Part shown: positions 22,851 to 30,929 of the stretch, piece by piece
How the letters are laid out: every line of letters begins with the position of its first letter
Numbering within the stretch: the stretch's first letter is position 1
Assembly: GCF_014656055.1 (NCBI RefSeq)
Contig: NZ_BNBR01000002.1
Span: 995,164-1,059,163, forward strand
Direction: 5' to 3'
Source of the DNA: Streptomyces griseosporeus
GTDB lineage: Bacteria > Actinomycetota > Actinomycetes > Streptomycetales > Streptomycetaceae
Length of the DNA: 64,000 nucleotides
Made by a program: the position numbers and the translations under genes
The notes under the pieces: model-generated
What the model was told of the DNA's origin: nothing
Databases searched by the model: none
Seen by the model: the letters and a program-made list of their open reading frames with translations, nothing else

Positions 22851-25375
22851 GCGGGGTCTCCTTCGGTGCCGTCGCCCCCGGGCGCGGGGTCGGGGGCGAA
22901 GCCATGGCCGGGTTGTCTGCCGCCGCCGCGTGCCCAGCCTGCGCGGTAGGCGGTCATGCGGTCGCGCACGAGTTCGGGGGTGCGCCGGTCGTCGGCGTGC
23001 GGTCCGGCGGGCGGTGGGTGCTGCTCGGCGGGGCGTGCGCGCAGCTGGGGGGCGAGGCTGGCCTGCCGTATGCGGCGCGGGAGGTCGTCGGTCGTGTCGG
23101 CGCGGCCGGTGTCCGCGGCGGCGTCCGGCGTGCGGTGCGGGCGCAAGGCGGTGACTCCCGGGGGCGGAGGGGGGACGGGGGGCTCGGCCGGATGCGGCGG
23201 CGCCACGAGTGCGGGGCGGTCGGCGGCGGTGACCGGCTCCTGGGGGGCGGGGGTCGCGGCCACGCGCGCGTAGGCGCGCTCGGTGGGCTGCCGTGCCTCG
23301 TCCGTCCGCTCGGCGGAACGTTCCGTCGCTCCGCTGTGCAGCAGGGCCGTGGGCAGCAGGACGACGGCGGTGGTGCCGCCGTAGGGCGAGGTCCGCAGGT
23401 GCACCCGGATGCTGTGGCGGGCCGCGAGCCGGCTGACGACGAACAGACCGAGGCGGTCACTGTCGAAGAGGTCGAGCGCCTCGGACTGGGCGATGCGCCG
23501 GTTGGCCTCGGCCAGTGCCTCCTTGCCCATGCCGAGTCCGCGGTCCTCGACCTCGACGGCGTAGCCGTTGCCGACGGGCTCCCCGGTGACGCGTACGCGC
23601 GTGTGGGGAGGCGAGAACTGGGCCGCGTTCTCGATGAGTTCGGCGAGGAGGTGGGTGAGGTCGGCGACCGCGGCGCCGATCACGGACGCCTCGGGCAGTT
23701 GCCGTACCTCCACGCGCGCGTAGTCCTCGACCTCGGAGACGGCCGCTCGTACGACGTTGGTCAGCGAGACCGGCATGCGCCAGGCCCGGCCGGGCGCCGC
23801 TCCGGAGAGGATGATCAGGCTCTCGGCGTGACGTCGCATGCGGGTGGTGAGGTGGTCCAGCCGGAACAGGTCGCTCAGTTCGTCGGGGTCCTCGGAGCGG
23901 CGTTCCATGCTGTCGAGGAGGCTCAGCTGGCGGTGGACGAGGACCTGGCTGCGGCGGGCGAGGTTGACGAAGACGCCGGAGATGCCGCTGGCCAGTTCGG
24001 CGCGCTCCACGGCGGCCCGCAGTGCCGCGCGGTGGACGGTGCCGAGCGCCTCGGCGACCTGTCCGGTCTCGTCCTCCGCGGCCGGTCCGGGCGGGGCCTC
24101 GGCCCTGATGTCGATCTCTTCTCCGGCGCGCAGTCGCCGCATGGTCTCGGGGAGCTGGCGGCGGGCGATGTCCAGCGCGCTGTTGCGCAGGCTGACCAGC
24201 TCGACGACGAGGCCGCGGCCGATGCGCACGGAGATGACGAGGGAGGCGGCGACGGCGGCCAGGCCCAGCAGCACGGCGGCGCCCGCGGGGGTGAGCAGGC
24301 CGCGGGTGACGGGGTCGGCGCGGTCCGCGACGTCGTCTCCCGCCCGTGTCTCGATCGCCCGCATCGCGTCCCGCACGCGCGCGTGGGCCGTGTCCCAGGT
24401 GGCGGCGGACGCCGTGTCGGCCACGCGGGTGCCCGGCCCGCCTACGAGGACCCGGTCCTCGGTGGCGGTCAGTTCGGTGTAGCCGCTGCCGGTGGCGAGG
24501 TCGCGCCAGGCGGCGCGTGCGGGTCCGCGCAGGTCCTGCACGGCGGCGTCGGTGAGCGTACGGCGGGTCTGCACGGCGCCGGTGAACAACCGCAGCCGCT
24601 GATCGCCGAGTCGTCCGGCGAGCCGGGCGCCGCCGAGGACGGCGTCCTCCTGGGCGAGGGCCTCGGCCGCGCGGGAGAACTCCAGCAGCACGCGCGCGTC
24701 GGAGCCGAGGTCGGCGTCCTGGATGCCGGTCAGGGCGCCGCCCACGCCGAAGGCGGCGGAGATCGTGGCCGTGTAGCGGGCGTACGCGTCGTCCCAGCCG
24801 GTGCGCCGGGCGAGGATCTCGGCGCGCAGGGACCGCAGTTGTTCGACGCCGGTCACGAAGGTCTCCAGCCGACGGGACACTCCGCCGGGCAGTTCCTGGC
24901 TCTCGGCGACGGTGTGGTGGTCGCCGAGGCGGAGTACGGCCACGGCCCGGTCGGTGCGGTCCGTCAGTGTCCTCAGGTCGCCGGCGCGTGCGTCGGACGG
25001 GGCGGTCGCGTAGCGCACCGCTGCGGCCCGTTCGGCCTGGAGTGCGGCGACGGCTGCGGCGACGGGGGTGCGGACCTGGGCGTCGACGCGCTGGGCCTGC
25101 CGTAGCCGGGAGACGTCCTGGGCGGTGCTGACGGTGGCGTACGCCCACAGGGCGAGCAGGGAGACGACCGGCACCATCAGCAGGCAGACGACCTTGGCTC
25201 GCACGGTGCGCGGTCGCAGGCGCCGGCGCGCGGTGCTGTCGGGCACCGCCTCGGACGCGGTCTCCGCCGTCTCCTCCCGTTCCTCGTCGGCGGGCGGTCC
25301 GGCGTGGGCGCGGCGCCCGCGCGCGGGGGGCGGCGGGCCGGCGTCGGCCTTGGGGTTCCTCCGGGGTGGGCGCAT
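22847..25375 (-). CDS. cvnA: Conservon sensor histidine kinase with nitrate-sensing-type domain (CvnA)
   Basis: 842 residues. A Pro/Arg-rich N-terminus (about 1-60) precedes a membrane segment (VCLLMVPVVSLLALWAY), then a long extracellular region resembling the NIT nitrate/nitrite-sensing domain (LQAERAAAVRYATAP), a second membrane segment near residue 370 (LTPAGAAVLLGLAAVAASLVI), a HAMP-like stretch and a kinase core. The N box is ELIENAAQFSPPHT and the G box DRGLGMG. The phosphoacceptor region LDHLTTRMRRHAE is unusual for a standard HisKA domain but typical of CvnA. A Pro-rich C-terminus follows. No partner response regulator is present; the CvnB, C and D genes are the outputs. Confidence 0.93.
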   Translation of the reverse strand: MRPPRRNPKADAGPPPPARGRRAHAGPPADEEREETAETASEAVPDSTARRRLRPRTVRAKVVCLLMVPVVSLLALWAYATVSTAQDVSRLRQAQRVDAQVRTPVAAAVAALQAERAAAVRYATAPSDARAGDLRTLTDRTDRAVAVLRLGDHHTVAESQELPGGVSRRLETFVTGVEQLRSLRAEILARRTGWDDAYARYTATISAAFGVGGALTGIQDADLGSDARVLLEFSRAAEALAQEDAVLGGARLAGRLGDQRLRLFTGAVQTRRTLTDAAVQDLRGPARAAWRDLATGSGYTELTATEDRVLVGGPGTRVADTASAATWDTAHARVRDAMRAIETRAGDDVADRADPVTRGLLTPAGAAVLLGLAAVAASLVISVRIGRGLVVELVSLRNSALDIARRQLPETMRRLRAGEEIDIRAEAPPGPAAEDETGQVAEALGTVHRAALRAAVERAELASGISGVFVNLARRSQVLVHRQLSLLDSMERRSEDPDELSDLFRLDHLTTRMRRHAESLIILSGAAPGRAWRMPVSLTNVVRAAVSEVEDYARVEVRQLPEASVIGAAVADLTHLLAELIENAAQFSPPHTRVRVTGEPVGNGYAVEVEDRGLGMGKEALAEANRRIAQSEALDLFDSDRLGLFVVSRLAARHSIRVHLRTSPYGGTTAVVLLPTALLHSGATERSAERTDEARQPTERAYARVAATPAPQEPVTAADRPALVAPPHPAEPPVPPPPPGVTALRPHRTPDAAADTGRADTTDDLPRRIRQASLAPQLRARPAEQHPPPAGPHADDRRTPELVRDRMTAYRAGWARGGGRQPGHGFAPDPAPGGDGTEGDPA

Positions 25376-25424
25376 GGCCTCCTCGCTCGGGAGTGGTCGG
25401 GTACGGCGGTCGGTGCGGGCCCGG

Positions 25425-26198
25425 TCAGCGGGCCACGCTGTGGACCTGCCGTTGGGCCGAGGCGGACGCCTCGCGCTCCCCCGTCGTCGGCGACAGGGCC
25501 ACGAAGGCGGAGGTCAGGAAGAGGTAGGACCCGAGGCCGACGGCGAGGGGGAAGATGAACTGCATCGCCGTGGCCCCGGGCAGCGGTGCGCCGGAGGGGG
25601 TGACACGCACGCTGACCGCGAACATGGCGGTGTAGTGCATGCTGCTGACGGCCGCCCCCATGACGAGGGAGGCGACGGTGACCGCGAGGGGTGACTTGAT
25701 GTTGAGTGCCGCCCACAGGGCCGCGGTGGCCGCGACGACGGCGATCACCACGGACAGGGCGACGCGCACCGGTTCGTAGTGGACGTCGCCGTGCAGGCGG
25801 ACCGCGGCCATGCCGAGGTAGTGCATGCTGGCGACGCCCAGTCCGGTGGTGAGGCCGCCGACGAACAGCGCGCGCGTGCGGTCGCGGCCGTAGCCGACGG
25901 CGAAGACGCCCGCGCTCACGACGGCCATGGCGACGAGCAGGCTCAGCACGGTCAGCGGTACGTCGTAGCGGATGTCGGTGCCGCTGACGGCGAAGCCGAG
26001 CATGGCCACGAAGTGCATGGTCCAGATGCCGGTGCCGATCGCGGAGGCGGCCGTCAGAAGCCAGTTGCGGCGCGAGCGCCCCGTGGTGCCGAGGGCGCGC
26101 ATCGTGCAGCGCAGCCCGAGAGCCGCGCCGATGCAGGCCATCACGTACGACAGCACGGGGGTCAGCCACCCGAAGGCGGCGTGGTCCAGGTGTCCCAT
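25425..26198 (-). CDS. MHYT-domain integral membrane sensor
   Basis: 257 residues, seven or eight membrane helices. Three copies of the signature M-H-[YF]-x-x-M are visible: TMHFVAML, MHYLGMA and MHYTAMF, the MHYT sensor of diatomic gases or copper, as known in other bacteria where it is fused to output domains. Here it stands alone. It ends 49 bp upstream of cvnA, same strand, so the MHYT protein probably belongs to the conservon operon as a first gene and could be the actual ligand sensor. The C-terminus is a short soluble tail. Confidence 0.9.
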   Translation of the reverse strand: MGHLDHAAFGWLTPVLSYVMACIGAALGLRCTMRALGTTGRSRRNWLLTAASAIGTGIWTMHFVAMLGFAVSGTDIRYDVPLTVLSLLVAMAVVSAGVFAVGYGRDRTRALFVGGLTTGLGVASMHYLGMAAVRLHGDVHYEPVRVALSVVIAVVAATAALWAALNIKSPLAVTVASLVMGAAVSSMHYTAMFAVSVRVTPSGAPLPGATAMQFIFPLAVGLGSYLFLTSAFVALSPTTGEREASASAQRQVHSVAR

Positions 26199-26341
26199 GG
26201 CCCCGGGACGCTAGCCGGGGCAAGGGCGCACGAAGGGGGCGCATTTCGAAAGCTGTTGGAATATGACGCAGTGGTGTGCCGGAACGATCGCGTCAGGGTC
26301 GAACATGCGCACAGAGGCGTCATCCGTGTCGGTGAGGAATC

Positions 26342-26950
26342 ATGCGGTACATGAGCGACGACCACACACATGTCCAGGAGTTCTTCGCCGCCCGCGCCGC
26401 CGACTGGGACAGCCGGTTCCCGGACGACGGCCCGGCCTACACGGCGGCCGTCGCCGAACTCGGGCTGCGCGAGGGGGACCGCGTACTGGACGCCGGGTGC
26501 GGTACCGGCCGCGCGCTGCCGCCGTTGCGCGCGGCCGTGGGCGCGTCGGGCGTCGTGGTGGGCGCCGATCTCACTCCGGCCATGCTGCAGGCCGCGGTGC
26601 GGGCGGGCCGGGACCGGGACGGGCGGCTGCTCCTCGCCGATGTCGCCGCGCTGCCCGTGCGGTCCGGCGCGCTGGACGCCGTGTTCGCCGCCGGTCTCAT
26701 CGCGCATCTGCCGCGCCCGGCGGAGAACCTGCGGGAGCTGGCGCGCGTGGTGCGGCCCGGCGGGGTGCTGGCCCTGTTCCACCCCATCGGCCGGGCGGCG
26801 CTGGCGGCGCGGCAGGGGCGGCAGATCACCCCGGACGATCTGCGCGCGGAGTCCAACCTGCGTCCGCTGCTGGCCGCTTCGGGGTGGCGCATGACGTCGT
26901 ACGTCGACCGCGACGACCGGTTCCTGGCGCTGGCGGTGCGAGCGGACTGA
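26342..26950 (+). CDS. Class I SAM-dependent methyltransferase
   Basis: 202 residues. SAM motif I VLDAGCGTGRALPPL, motif II-like VVVGADLTPAML, then LLLADVAALPVRSG and FAAGLIAHLPRPAENLRELARVVRPGGVLALFH, all canonical of UbiE/Methyltransf_11 small-molecule methyltransferases. The substrate cannot be judged; no biosynthetic genes adjoin it. ATG at 26342 is chosen because GGTGAGGA sits six to seven bases upstream; a second in-frame ATG at 26351 is possible. Divergent from the MHYT gene and convergent with the alpha/beta hydrolase. Confidence 0.9.
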   Translation: MRYMSDDHTHVQEFFAARAADWDSRFPDDGPAYTAAVAELGLREGDRVLDAGCGTGRALPPLRAAVGASGVVVGADLTPAMLQAAVRAGRDRDGRLLLADVAALPVRSGALDAVFAAGLIAHLPRPAENLRELARVVRPGGVLALFHPIGRAALAARQGRQITPDDLRAESNLRPLLAASGWRMTSYVDRDDRFLALAVRAD

Positions 26951-26953
26951 CGG

Positions 26954-27709
26954 TCAGAGCTGCCCGGCGACCGCGGCGACGAAGGCGTCGGGGTTGTCGA
27001 ACATGACGTTGTGGCCGGCTCCGGGCACGGTGACCACCCGCACGCCCGCTTCCCGGAGGGCCTTCTCGCCCGCGAGGGGACCGCTGAGTTCGCCCTGCAG
27101 GTAGACCCGGTCGATCGCCAGTCCTTCCAGGATCGTCCGCATGACCGGCTTGGAGCCGCGCCGGAGGCCGACCGCGCTGCGGTGCAGCCCGCGCGGATCG
27201 GCCAGCCGCATGGTGGCCGCCCACACCGCGCCCACGTTCTCCAGCACGTGCGTGTGGCCGCCGTCGACGAACTCCTCCTCCCCGAAGGAGGCGATACCGC
27301 TGCTGCCGGCGGTGGGCGGCGGGAAGGCGTCGAGGTTGGCCTCGGTGAGGACCAGCCGGGAGACGAGGTAGGGCCGCCGGTGGGCGAGCACGAGGGCGAC
27401 GGAACCGCCCATGCTGTGCGCGATCAGCTCCGCGCCGGTCACCCCCGCCGTGTCCAGGGCGCAGGCCACCGCGTCGGCGTGCTCCTCCAGGGAGTAGCCG
27501 AAGTGCTCGGGACGGTCGCTGATGCCGTGTCCGGGCAGATCGAGGAAGAGGCTGCGGCGCCCCGCGAGTTCGGCGCGGGCCGCGATGTGCGCGTGGTAGA
27601 CGGCCGACGTGGCGCCCAGTCCGTGCACGTACACGCGCGCCGGCTGCGCGCCCGGCGTCTCGGTCCAGCGGATGCAGCTGCCCTTGCCGTCGAACTCTGC
27701 CTGCCTCAT
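26954..27709 (-). CDS. Alpha/beta hydrolase
   Basis: About 251 residues. VYVHGLGATSAVYHAHIAAR (oxyanion HG), nucleophile elbow AHSMGGS, the acid in VVTVPGAGHN and terminal FVAAVAGQL are alpha/beta-hydrolase hallmarks of a 2-hydroxymuconate/ester hydrolase type. I chose the ATG at 27709 because AAGGAG precedes it by six bases; in-frame alternatives lie at 27730 and 27745. Divergent from the PadR gene with palindromes between them, so PadR is its likely regulator. Confidence 0.88.
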   Translation of the reverse strand: MRQAEFDGKGSCIRWTETPGAQPARVYVHGLGATSAVYHAHIAARAELAGRRSLFLDLPGHGISDRPEHFGYSLEEHADAVACALDTAGVTGAELIAHSMGGSVALVLAHRRPYLVSRLVLTEANLDAFPPPTAGSSGIASFGEEEFVDGGHTHVLENVGAVWAATMRLADPRGLHRSAVGLRRGSKPVMRTILEGLAIDRVYLQGELSGPLAGEKALREAGVRVVTVPGAGHNVMFDNPDAFVAAVAGQL

Positions 27710-27752
27710 CACGTACTCCTTCGCACTCATGCCGCCTTCGAGCACCAGGAAG

Positions 27753-27817
27753 ATACATCGTCATCGAGGTATTGAAAAGTCGATGTATGACGGGCAGGTT
27801 GTACACCGGCCGTGTAC
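27753..27817. promoter_or_regulatory. Two inverted repeats between hydrolase and PadR genes
   Basis: First repeat: ATACATCG (27753-27760) and CGATGTAT (27781-27788), perfect 8-bp arms, 20-bp spacer. Second repeat: GTACAC (27801-27806) and GTGTAC (27812-27817), 5-bp spacer, about 23 bp before the PadR start. The ATGT/ACAT arms fit PadR-type operators. The two may control the two divergent genes separately. Confidence 0.55.
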
Positions 27818-27839
27818 CGGGATGAGGGAGAATGCGGGC

Positions 27840-28364
27840 ATGCTGGAGCTGGCCATCCTCGGATTCCTCTACGACGCCCCGCTGCACGGCTACGAGCTGC
27901 GCAAACGCATCGCGGCCCTGACCGGGCACGTGCGGCCGGTCGCCGAGAGCACGCTGTATCCCGCGATCAAACGGCTGGAGAAGGCCGGGCTGCTGGCCCG
28001 GACGACGGAGCCGGGCGCGGTCGCCGCACCTCGGCACGTCCTCACTCTCACCGAGGAGGGCAGGACGGAGCTGCTGCACCGGCTGGCGGAGCCCGCGCAG
28101 CGCGACATCACCGACGAGAACCGCTGGTTCACGGTGCTCGCCTTCCTGCGCCACCTGCCGGACCCGGCGGCCCAGGCGGCGGTCCTGCGGCGCCGGCTGG
28201 CCTTCCTCCAGGAACCGGCGAGCTTCTTCTACGACGGTGACCGGCCCCTCGCCGCCGAGGAGCTGGACGACCCGTTCCGGCAGGGCATCCTGACCATCGC
28301 GCGGGCCACCTCGCGCGCGGAACTCACCTGGCTGCGCGCGACACTGGACTCACTGGGCGGCTGA
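27840..28364 (+). CDS. PadR family transcriptional regulator
   Basis: 174 residues. LELAILGFLYDAPLHGYELRKRI and VAESTLYPAIKRLEKAGLL are the PadR winged-helix, followed by TLTEEGR and a C-terminal dimerisation helix. PadR proteins usually repress neighbours and respond to small effectors. Start ATG 27840 is chosen over the in-frame ATG at 27822 because of typical PadR openings; GGGAG lies nine bases upstream. It overlaps the convergent MpaB gene by 15 bp. Confidence 0.9.
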   Translation: MLELAILGFLYDAPLHGYELRKRIAALTGHVRPVAESTLYPAIKRLEKAGLLARTTEPGAVAAPRHVLTLTEEGRTELLHRLAEPAQRDITDENRWFTVLAFLRHLPDPAAQAAVLRRRLAFLQEPASFFYDGDRPLAAEELDDPFRQGILTIARATSRAELTWLRATLDSLGG

Positions 28365-29246
28365 CCCGCCCGGGTGACGTACGGGGCAGCCGCGCAGGCC
28401 GGGAACCGGGCGGGTGCCCAGATCGTTCACCTCGTAGCCGTCCGGATAGCTCTTGATCTCCCAGTTCTGGCGCGCGAAGTGCGGAGCGCGCCGGGGCGGG
28501 AGCAGGCGGACGGCCCGCCCCCGCATCCTTACCGCCCGGCGGACGAGGGTGCGTACGGCGGGGCTGGGCGGGGTGTAGCGGAAGGCGTGCAGGAGCGGCT
28601 CGTCGAGCAGGGCGAGGGTCGCGGTGCGCAGAAGGGGGGCGAGCGGGCGGGGGTACCAGGAGGCCATCAGCGCCAGCGTGGCGTCGGAGACTCGGCGCGC
28701 GTCCTCGTCCCAGGCGAAGTGGGTCTCCTCGTAGGCGTCGAGGCAGGCCTCGAACTCCTCGTAGGTTTCGGGGATGTCCTTGATCCCCATGTGCCGGCCG
28801 AGGGTTCGGTAGTGGACGGAGGTCGCGACCCTCTCGTGGCGTGAGAGCCTGCGCCAGCCGTAGGCGTCGATCCACCGCTTGGGCATCACGACGAAGGTAC
28901 ACAGCACGTACCGCATGTCGTCGTTGCTGATGTCGTAGCTGCGGTGCATCTGGTTGATCCGGCGGATGGCCGTGCGGCCCTGGGTGCTGTCGAAGCCGTG
29001 CTCGACGACGGTGTCGAGCAGCAGCGAGGTGTCGTCGTACCGCTTCTGGGTGCGGTCGGTCAGCTCGGCCGTCTCGGCGAGCAGCCGTCCGATGCTGGGC
29101 ACCGCGTAGGTGCGGTACAGGGCGAGCTCGAGGGCTCGGGTGTGGTCCCAGGGGAACTCGTAGGCCGAGGTGAGGCGGTAGATCTCGGACGCGTCACGGT
29201 ATGGATCCATCCGCCGGATCTGTTCGAGCCGTGCGAAGCGCTTCAC
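28350..29246 (-). CDS. Oxygenase MpaB family protein (DUF2236)
   Basis: 298 residues. IRRMDPYRDASEIYRLTSAYEFPWD, DDMRYVLCTFVVMPKRWIDAYGWRRLS and LGRHMGIKDIPETYEEFEACLDAYEE resemble DUF2236, the fold shared by heme oxygenase MpaB and the rubber-cleaving Lcp. Many conserved histidines (HVVEH, HRSYD, HYRTLGRH) could bind heme. Substrate unknown. I start at GTG 29246 preceded by AAGGGGG; a TTG at 29279 is possible. The C-terminal 15 bp overlap PadR. Confidence 0.8.
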   Translation of the reverse strand: MKRFARLEQIRRMDPYRDASEIYRLTSAYEFPWDHTRALELALYRTYAVPSIGRLLAETAELTDRTQKRYDDTSLLLDTVVEHGFDSTQGRTAIRRINQMHRSYDISNDDMRYVLCTFVVMPKRWIDAYGWRRLSRHERVATSVHYRTLGRHMGIKDIPETYEEFEACLDAYEETHFAWDEDARRVSDATLALMASWYPRPLAPLLRTATLALLDEPLLHAFRYTPPSPAVRTLVRRAVRMRGRAVRLLPPRRAPHFARQNWEIKSYPDGYEVNDLGTRPVPGLRGCPVRHPGGSAAQ

Positions 29247-29300
29247 CGCGCAGTCCCCCTTCTGCCGCCCAAGCTCCAACTCTACGTTGGGAGGGACCAG

Positions 29301-29660
29301 ATGACCGACCGGTCAGAGCAGACACGCAGGGGGAAGGTGGTCAGCATGTTCGGCAGGGTGCGCGAGGCCTGTGCGAAGTTCATGGGTTCCGTGAAGGCGG
29401 AGCCGGGCACCGGGCGGGACACCCGTCCGCACAACCTCTTCGAGGCCGCCGCGGTGTATGTCGCCGCCCGGGCGGAGGACGACCAGGAGCGGGTCGAGGA
29501 GGCGGCCGGGTGGGTGCCGCCGGAGGCGCTGTCGTTCGGGGTGAGCGAGCTGGCGTGCCGGGCCGTCGTGGCGCTCGCGCGGGAGCGCGGCACCTCACCG
29601 GCGACGGTGGCGCGGGAGCTCCTCGGGCTGCCCGCGGCCCGAGACGCGGCGGGCAGGTGA
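29301..29660 (+). CDS. Uncharacterised small protein
   Basis: 119 residues, no signal peptide or membrane segment. The central part NLFEAAAVYVAARAEDDQERVEEAAGWVPPE is helical and the following CRAVVALARERG suggests a small helical domain; the end LLGLPAARDA is alanine rich. I do not recognise the family. Start ATG 29301 follows GGGAGGG, at good spacing; codon use matches its neighbours, so it is likely real. Divergent from the MpaB gene with only about 54 bp between the starts. Confidence 0.65.
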   Translation: MTDRSEQTRRGKVVSMFGRVREACAKFMGSVKAEPGTGRDTRPHNLFEAAAVYVAARAEDDQERVEEAAGWVPPEALSFGVSELACRAVVALARERGTSPATVARELLGLPAARDAAGR

Positions 29661-29767
29661 CGCCTGCGGGCCCGGATCGGTACCGCTCGGGACACGAGGG
29701 CGTTGCAAATGCGGTCGATTCGCCCCCGTCCAGGACGAAAACTGCAGGTCCGGGTGGGTCGGGAGTC

Positions 29768-29797
29768 GTGACAAGCGGCTTGCAGTCGCATTAGGGT
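29768..29797 (+). promoter_or_regulatory. Housekeeping-type promoter
   Basis: -35 GTGACA (29768-29773, five of six to TTGACA), 18-bp spacer, -10 TAGGGT (29792-29797). Transcription should start near 29804, about 28 bp before the ATG at 29832. Confidence 0.6.
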
Positions 29798-29831
29798 GCG
29801 CGCCGTTGGACGAACCCAAGGGGAGGCTGTG

Positions 29832-30677
29832 ATGGCCGAGACGGACGAGGACGCCGTCGCCGCCGACGACGCGCTTTATGTGCTCACGGCGGTGCTGCTG
29901 ACGCCGGCGCAGTTCCCGAGTGTGCTGGGTGACGACTATCCGGCGGCGTGTGCGGCGCTCGGCCTGGCGCCCCTCGCCGACGGCTACGGCCTGGTGCTGG
30001 GGCAGGACGGTGAGGGCGCCCGCTGGACGGTGGTCACCGACGACGTGTCGCTGGTGGCCGTGGCCATCGCGTCCTGGGACTGCGGCATGGAGTACGAGCT
30101 GTCCCCCGACGAGCGGTCGGTGGTCGCCGCGCTGCCCGGCTGGCCGCTGGCGGTCGCCGTCGCGGCGCCCGGCGTGCCCGCCCCGCACGATCCCGACCCC
30201 GAGACCGGCGACGGGCCGCTGCTCTCCCCGCCGGACACCACCGTGTGGGGACCCGCGCAGCGGAGGCTGGGCGCCGACGAGATCGCGGTGCAGTGGTCCA
30301 CGTGGCGGGAGCAGGTCGACGACGCCTCCTTCGCCCAGCCCGGTGCCGGCGAACCGGATTCCCCCGGCGTTGAGGACGAGTCCGACGCGGCGGCATCGGC
30401 ACAGAGCGGGCACAGCGGTGTGCGCCGCGTCCTCGCCGAAGTCCGTGCCTATCTGGAGACACCGCCGCCCCTGGGCCGGGTGCGGTCGTCGTTCGCGCCG
30501 GGGGCGGCGCGGACGCTGCGCGCCGACGGTCCCGGCTGGTCGCTGGTGGCCAGGACGGACGACATCGCCTTCGTGCTGCTCGACGAGGAGCCCGGGGAAG
30601 TGCTGCCGGTGGGCCGCGGCCGGGAGCTGCCGGCCCTGCTGGATGCTCTCGACAAGATGGCCGTGCGCCCGAACTGA
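29832..30677 (+). CDS. Uncharacterised acidic protein
   Basis: 281 residues with no membrane segment. The N-terminal half (DDALYVLTAVLLTPAQFPSVLG, WTVVTDDVSLVAVAIASWDCG, WPLAVAVAAPG) and C-terminal half (VRRVLAEVRAYLETPPPLG, ARTDDIAFVLLDEEPGEVLPV, RELPALLDALDKMAV) are separated by an acidic, low-complexity middle (VEDESDAAASAQSGHSG). I do not recognise the function. ATG 29832 is chosen as start because GGGGAGG precedes it by 6 bases and the longer frame is non-coding. A strong promoter sits just upstream and a hairpin follows. Confidence 0.7.
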   Translation: MAETDEDAVAADDALYVLTAVLLTPAQFPSVLGDDYPAACAALGLAPLADGYGLVLGQDGEGARWTVVTDDVSLVAVAIASWDCGMEYELSPDERSVVAALPGWPLAVAVAAPGVPAPHDPDPETGDGPLLSPPDTTVWGPAQRRLGADEIAVQWSTWREQVDDASFAQPGAGEPDSPGVEDESDAAASAQSGHSGVRRVLAEVRAYLETPPPLGRVRSSFAPGAARTLRADGPGWSLVARTDDIAFVLLDEEPGEVLPVGRGRELPALLDALDKMAVRPN

Positions 30678-30685
30678 GCGCCGGC

Positions 30686-30720
30686 CTCAGCGCCTTCCCG
30701 CCGACGCGGGAAGCGCTGAG
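30686..30720. terminator. Strong hairpin terminator
   Basis: CTCAGCGCCTTCCCGC pairs with GCGGGAAGCGCTGAG with a single bulged C and a short loop, just after the stop at 30677. No U-tract. Confidence 0.6.
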
Positions 30721-30735
30721 CAGGGCGTGGCAGGC

Positions 30736-30770
30736 AGGGCAGGGCAGGGCAGGGCAGGGCAGGGCAGGGC
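30736..30770. repeat. Seven tandem copies of AGGGC
   Basis: Exact 35-bp array of seven AGGGC units, preceded by partial GGC/AGG copies. It sits in the 252-bp gap between the acidic protein and the secreted esterase, about 160 bp before the esterase start. Such short repeats can expand or contract by slippage and may alter spacing of regulatory elements. Confidence 0.95.
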
Positions 30771-30929
30771 GAACGACAGGCGAGGGGCGGCAGTTCGGGT
30801 CAACACCCTGGGGCCGGAATCTACCTCGCCGGGCCTGCAGGTGGGGTGCCACCACATGGCTGGCCGGGCGAGCGCCCACCACGATGGTGCCGCCCGTCCC
30901 CTCCCCTTACCTATTCGCTGGAGGCTGCC

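Noticed and set aside
29274..29293. CCAAC-TCTAC-GTTGG between MpaB and the small protein
   Set aside because: Only 5-bp arms; no adjacent regulator gene that would use it.
30736..30770. CRISPR-like array
   Set aside because: Seven abutting 5-bp units with no spacers; a microsatellite, not CRISPR.
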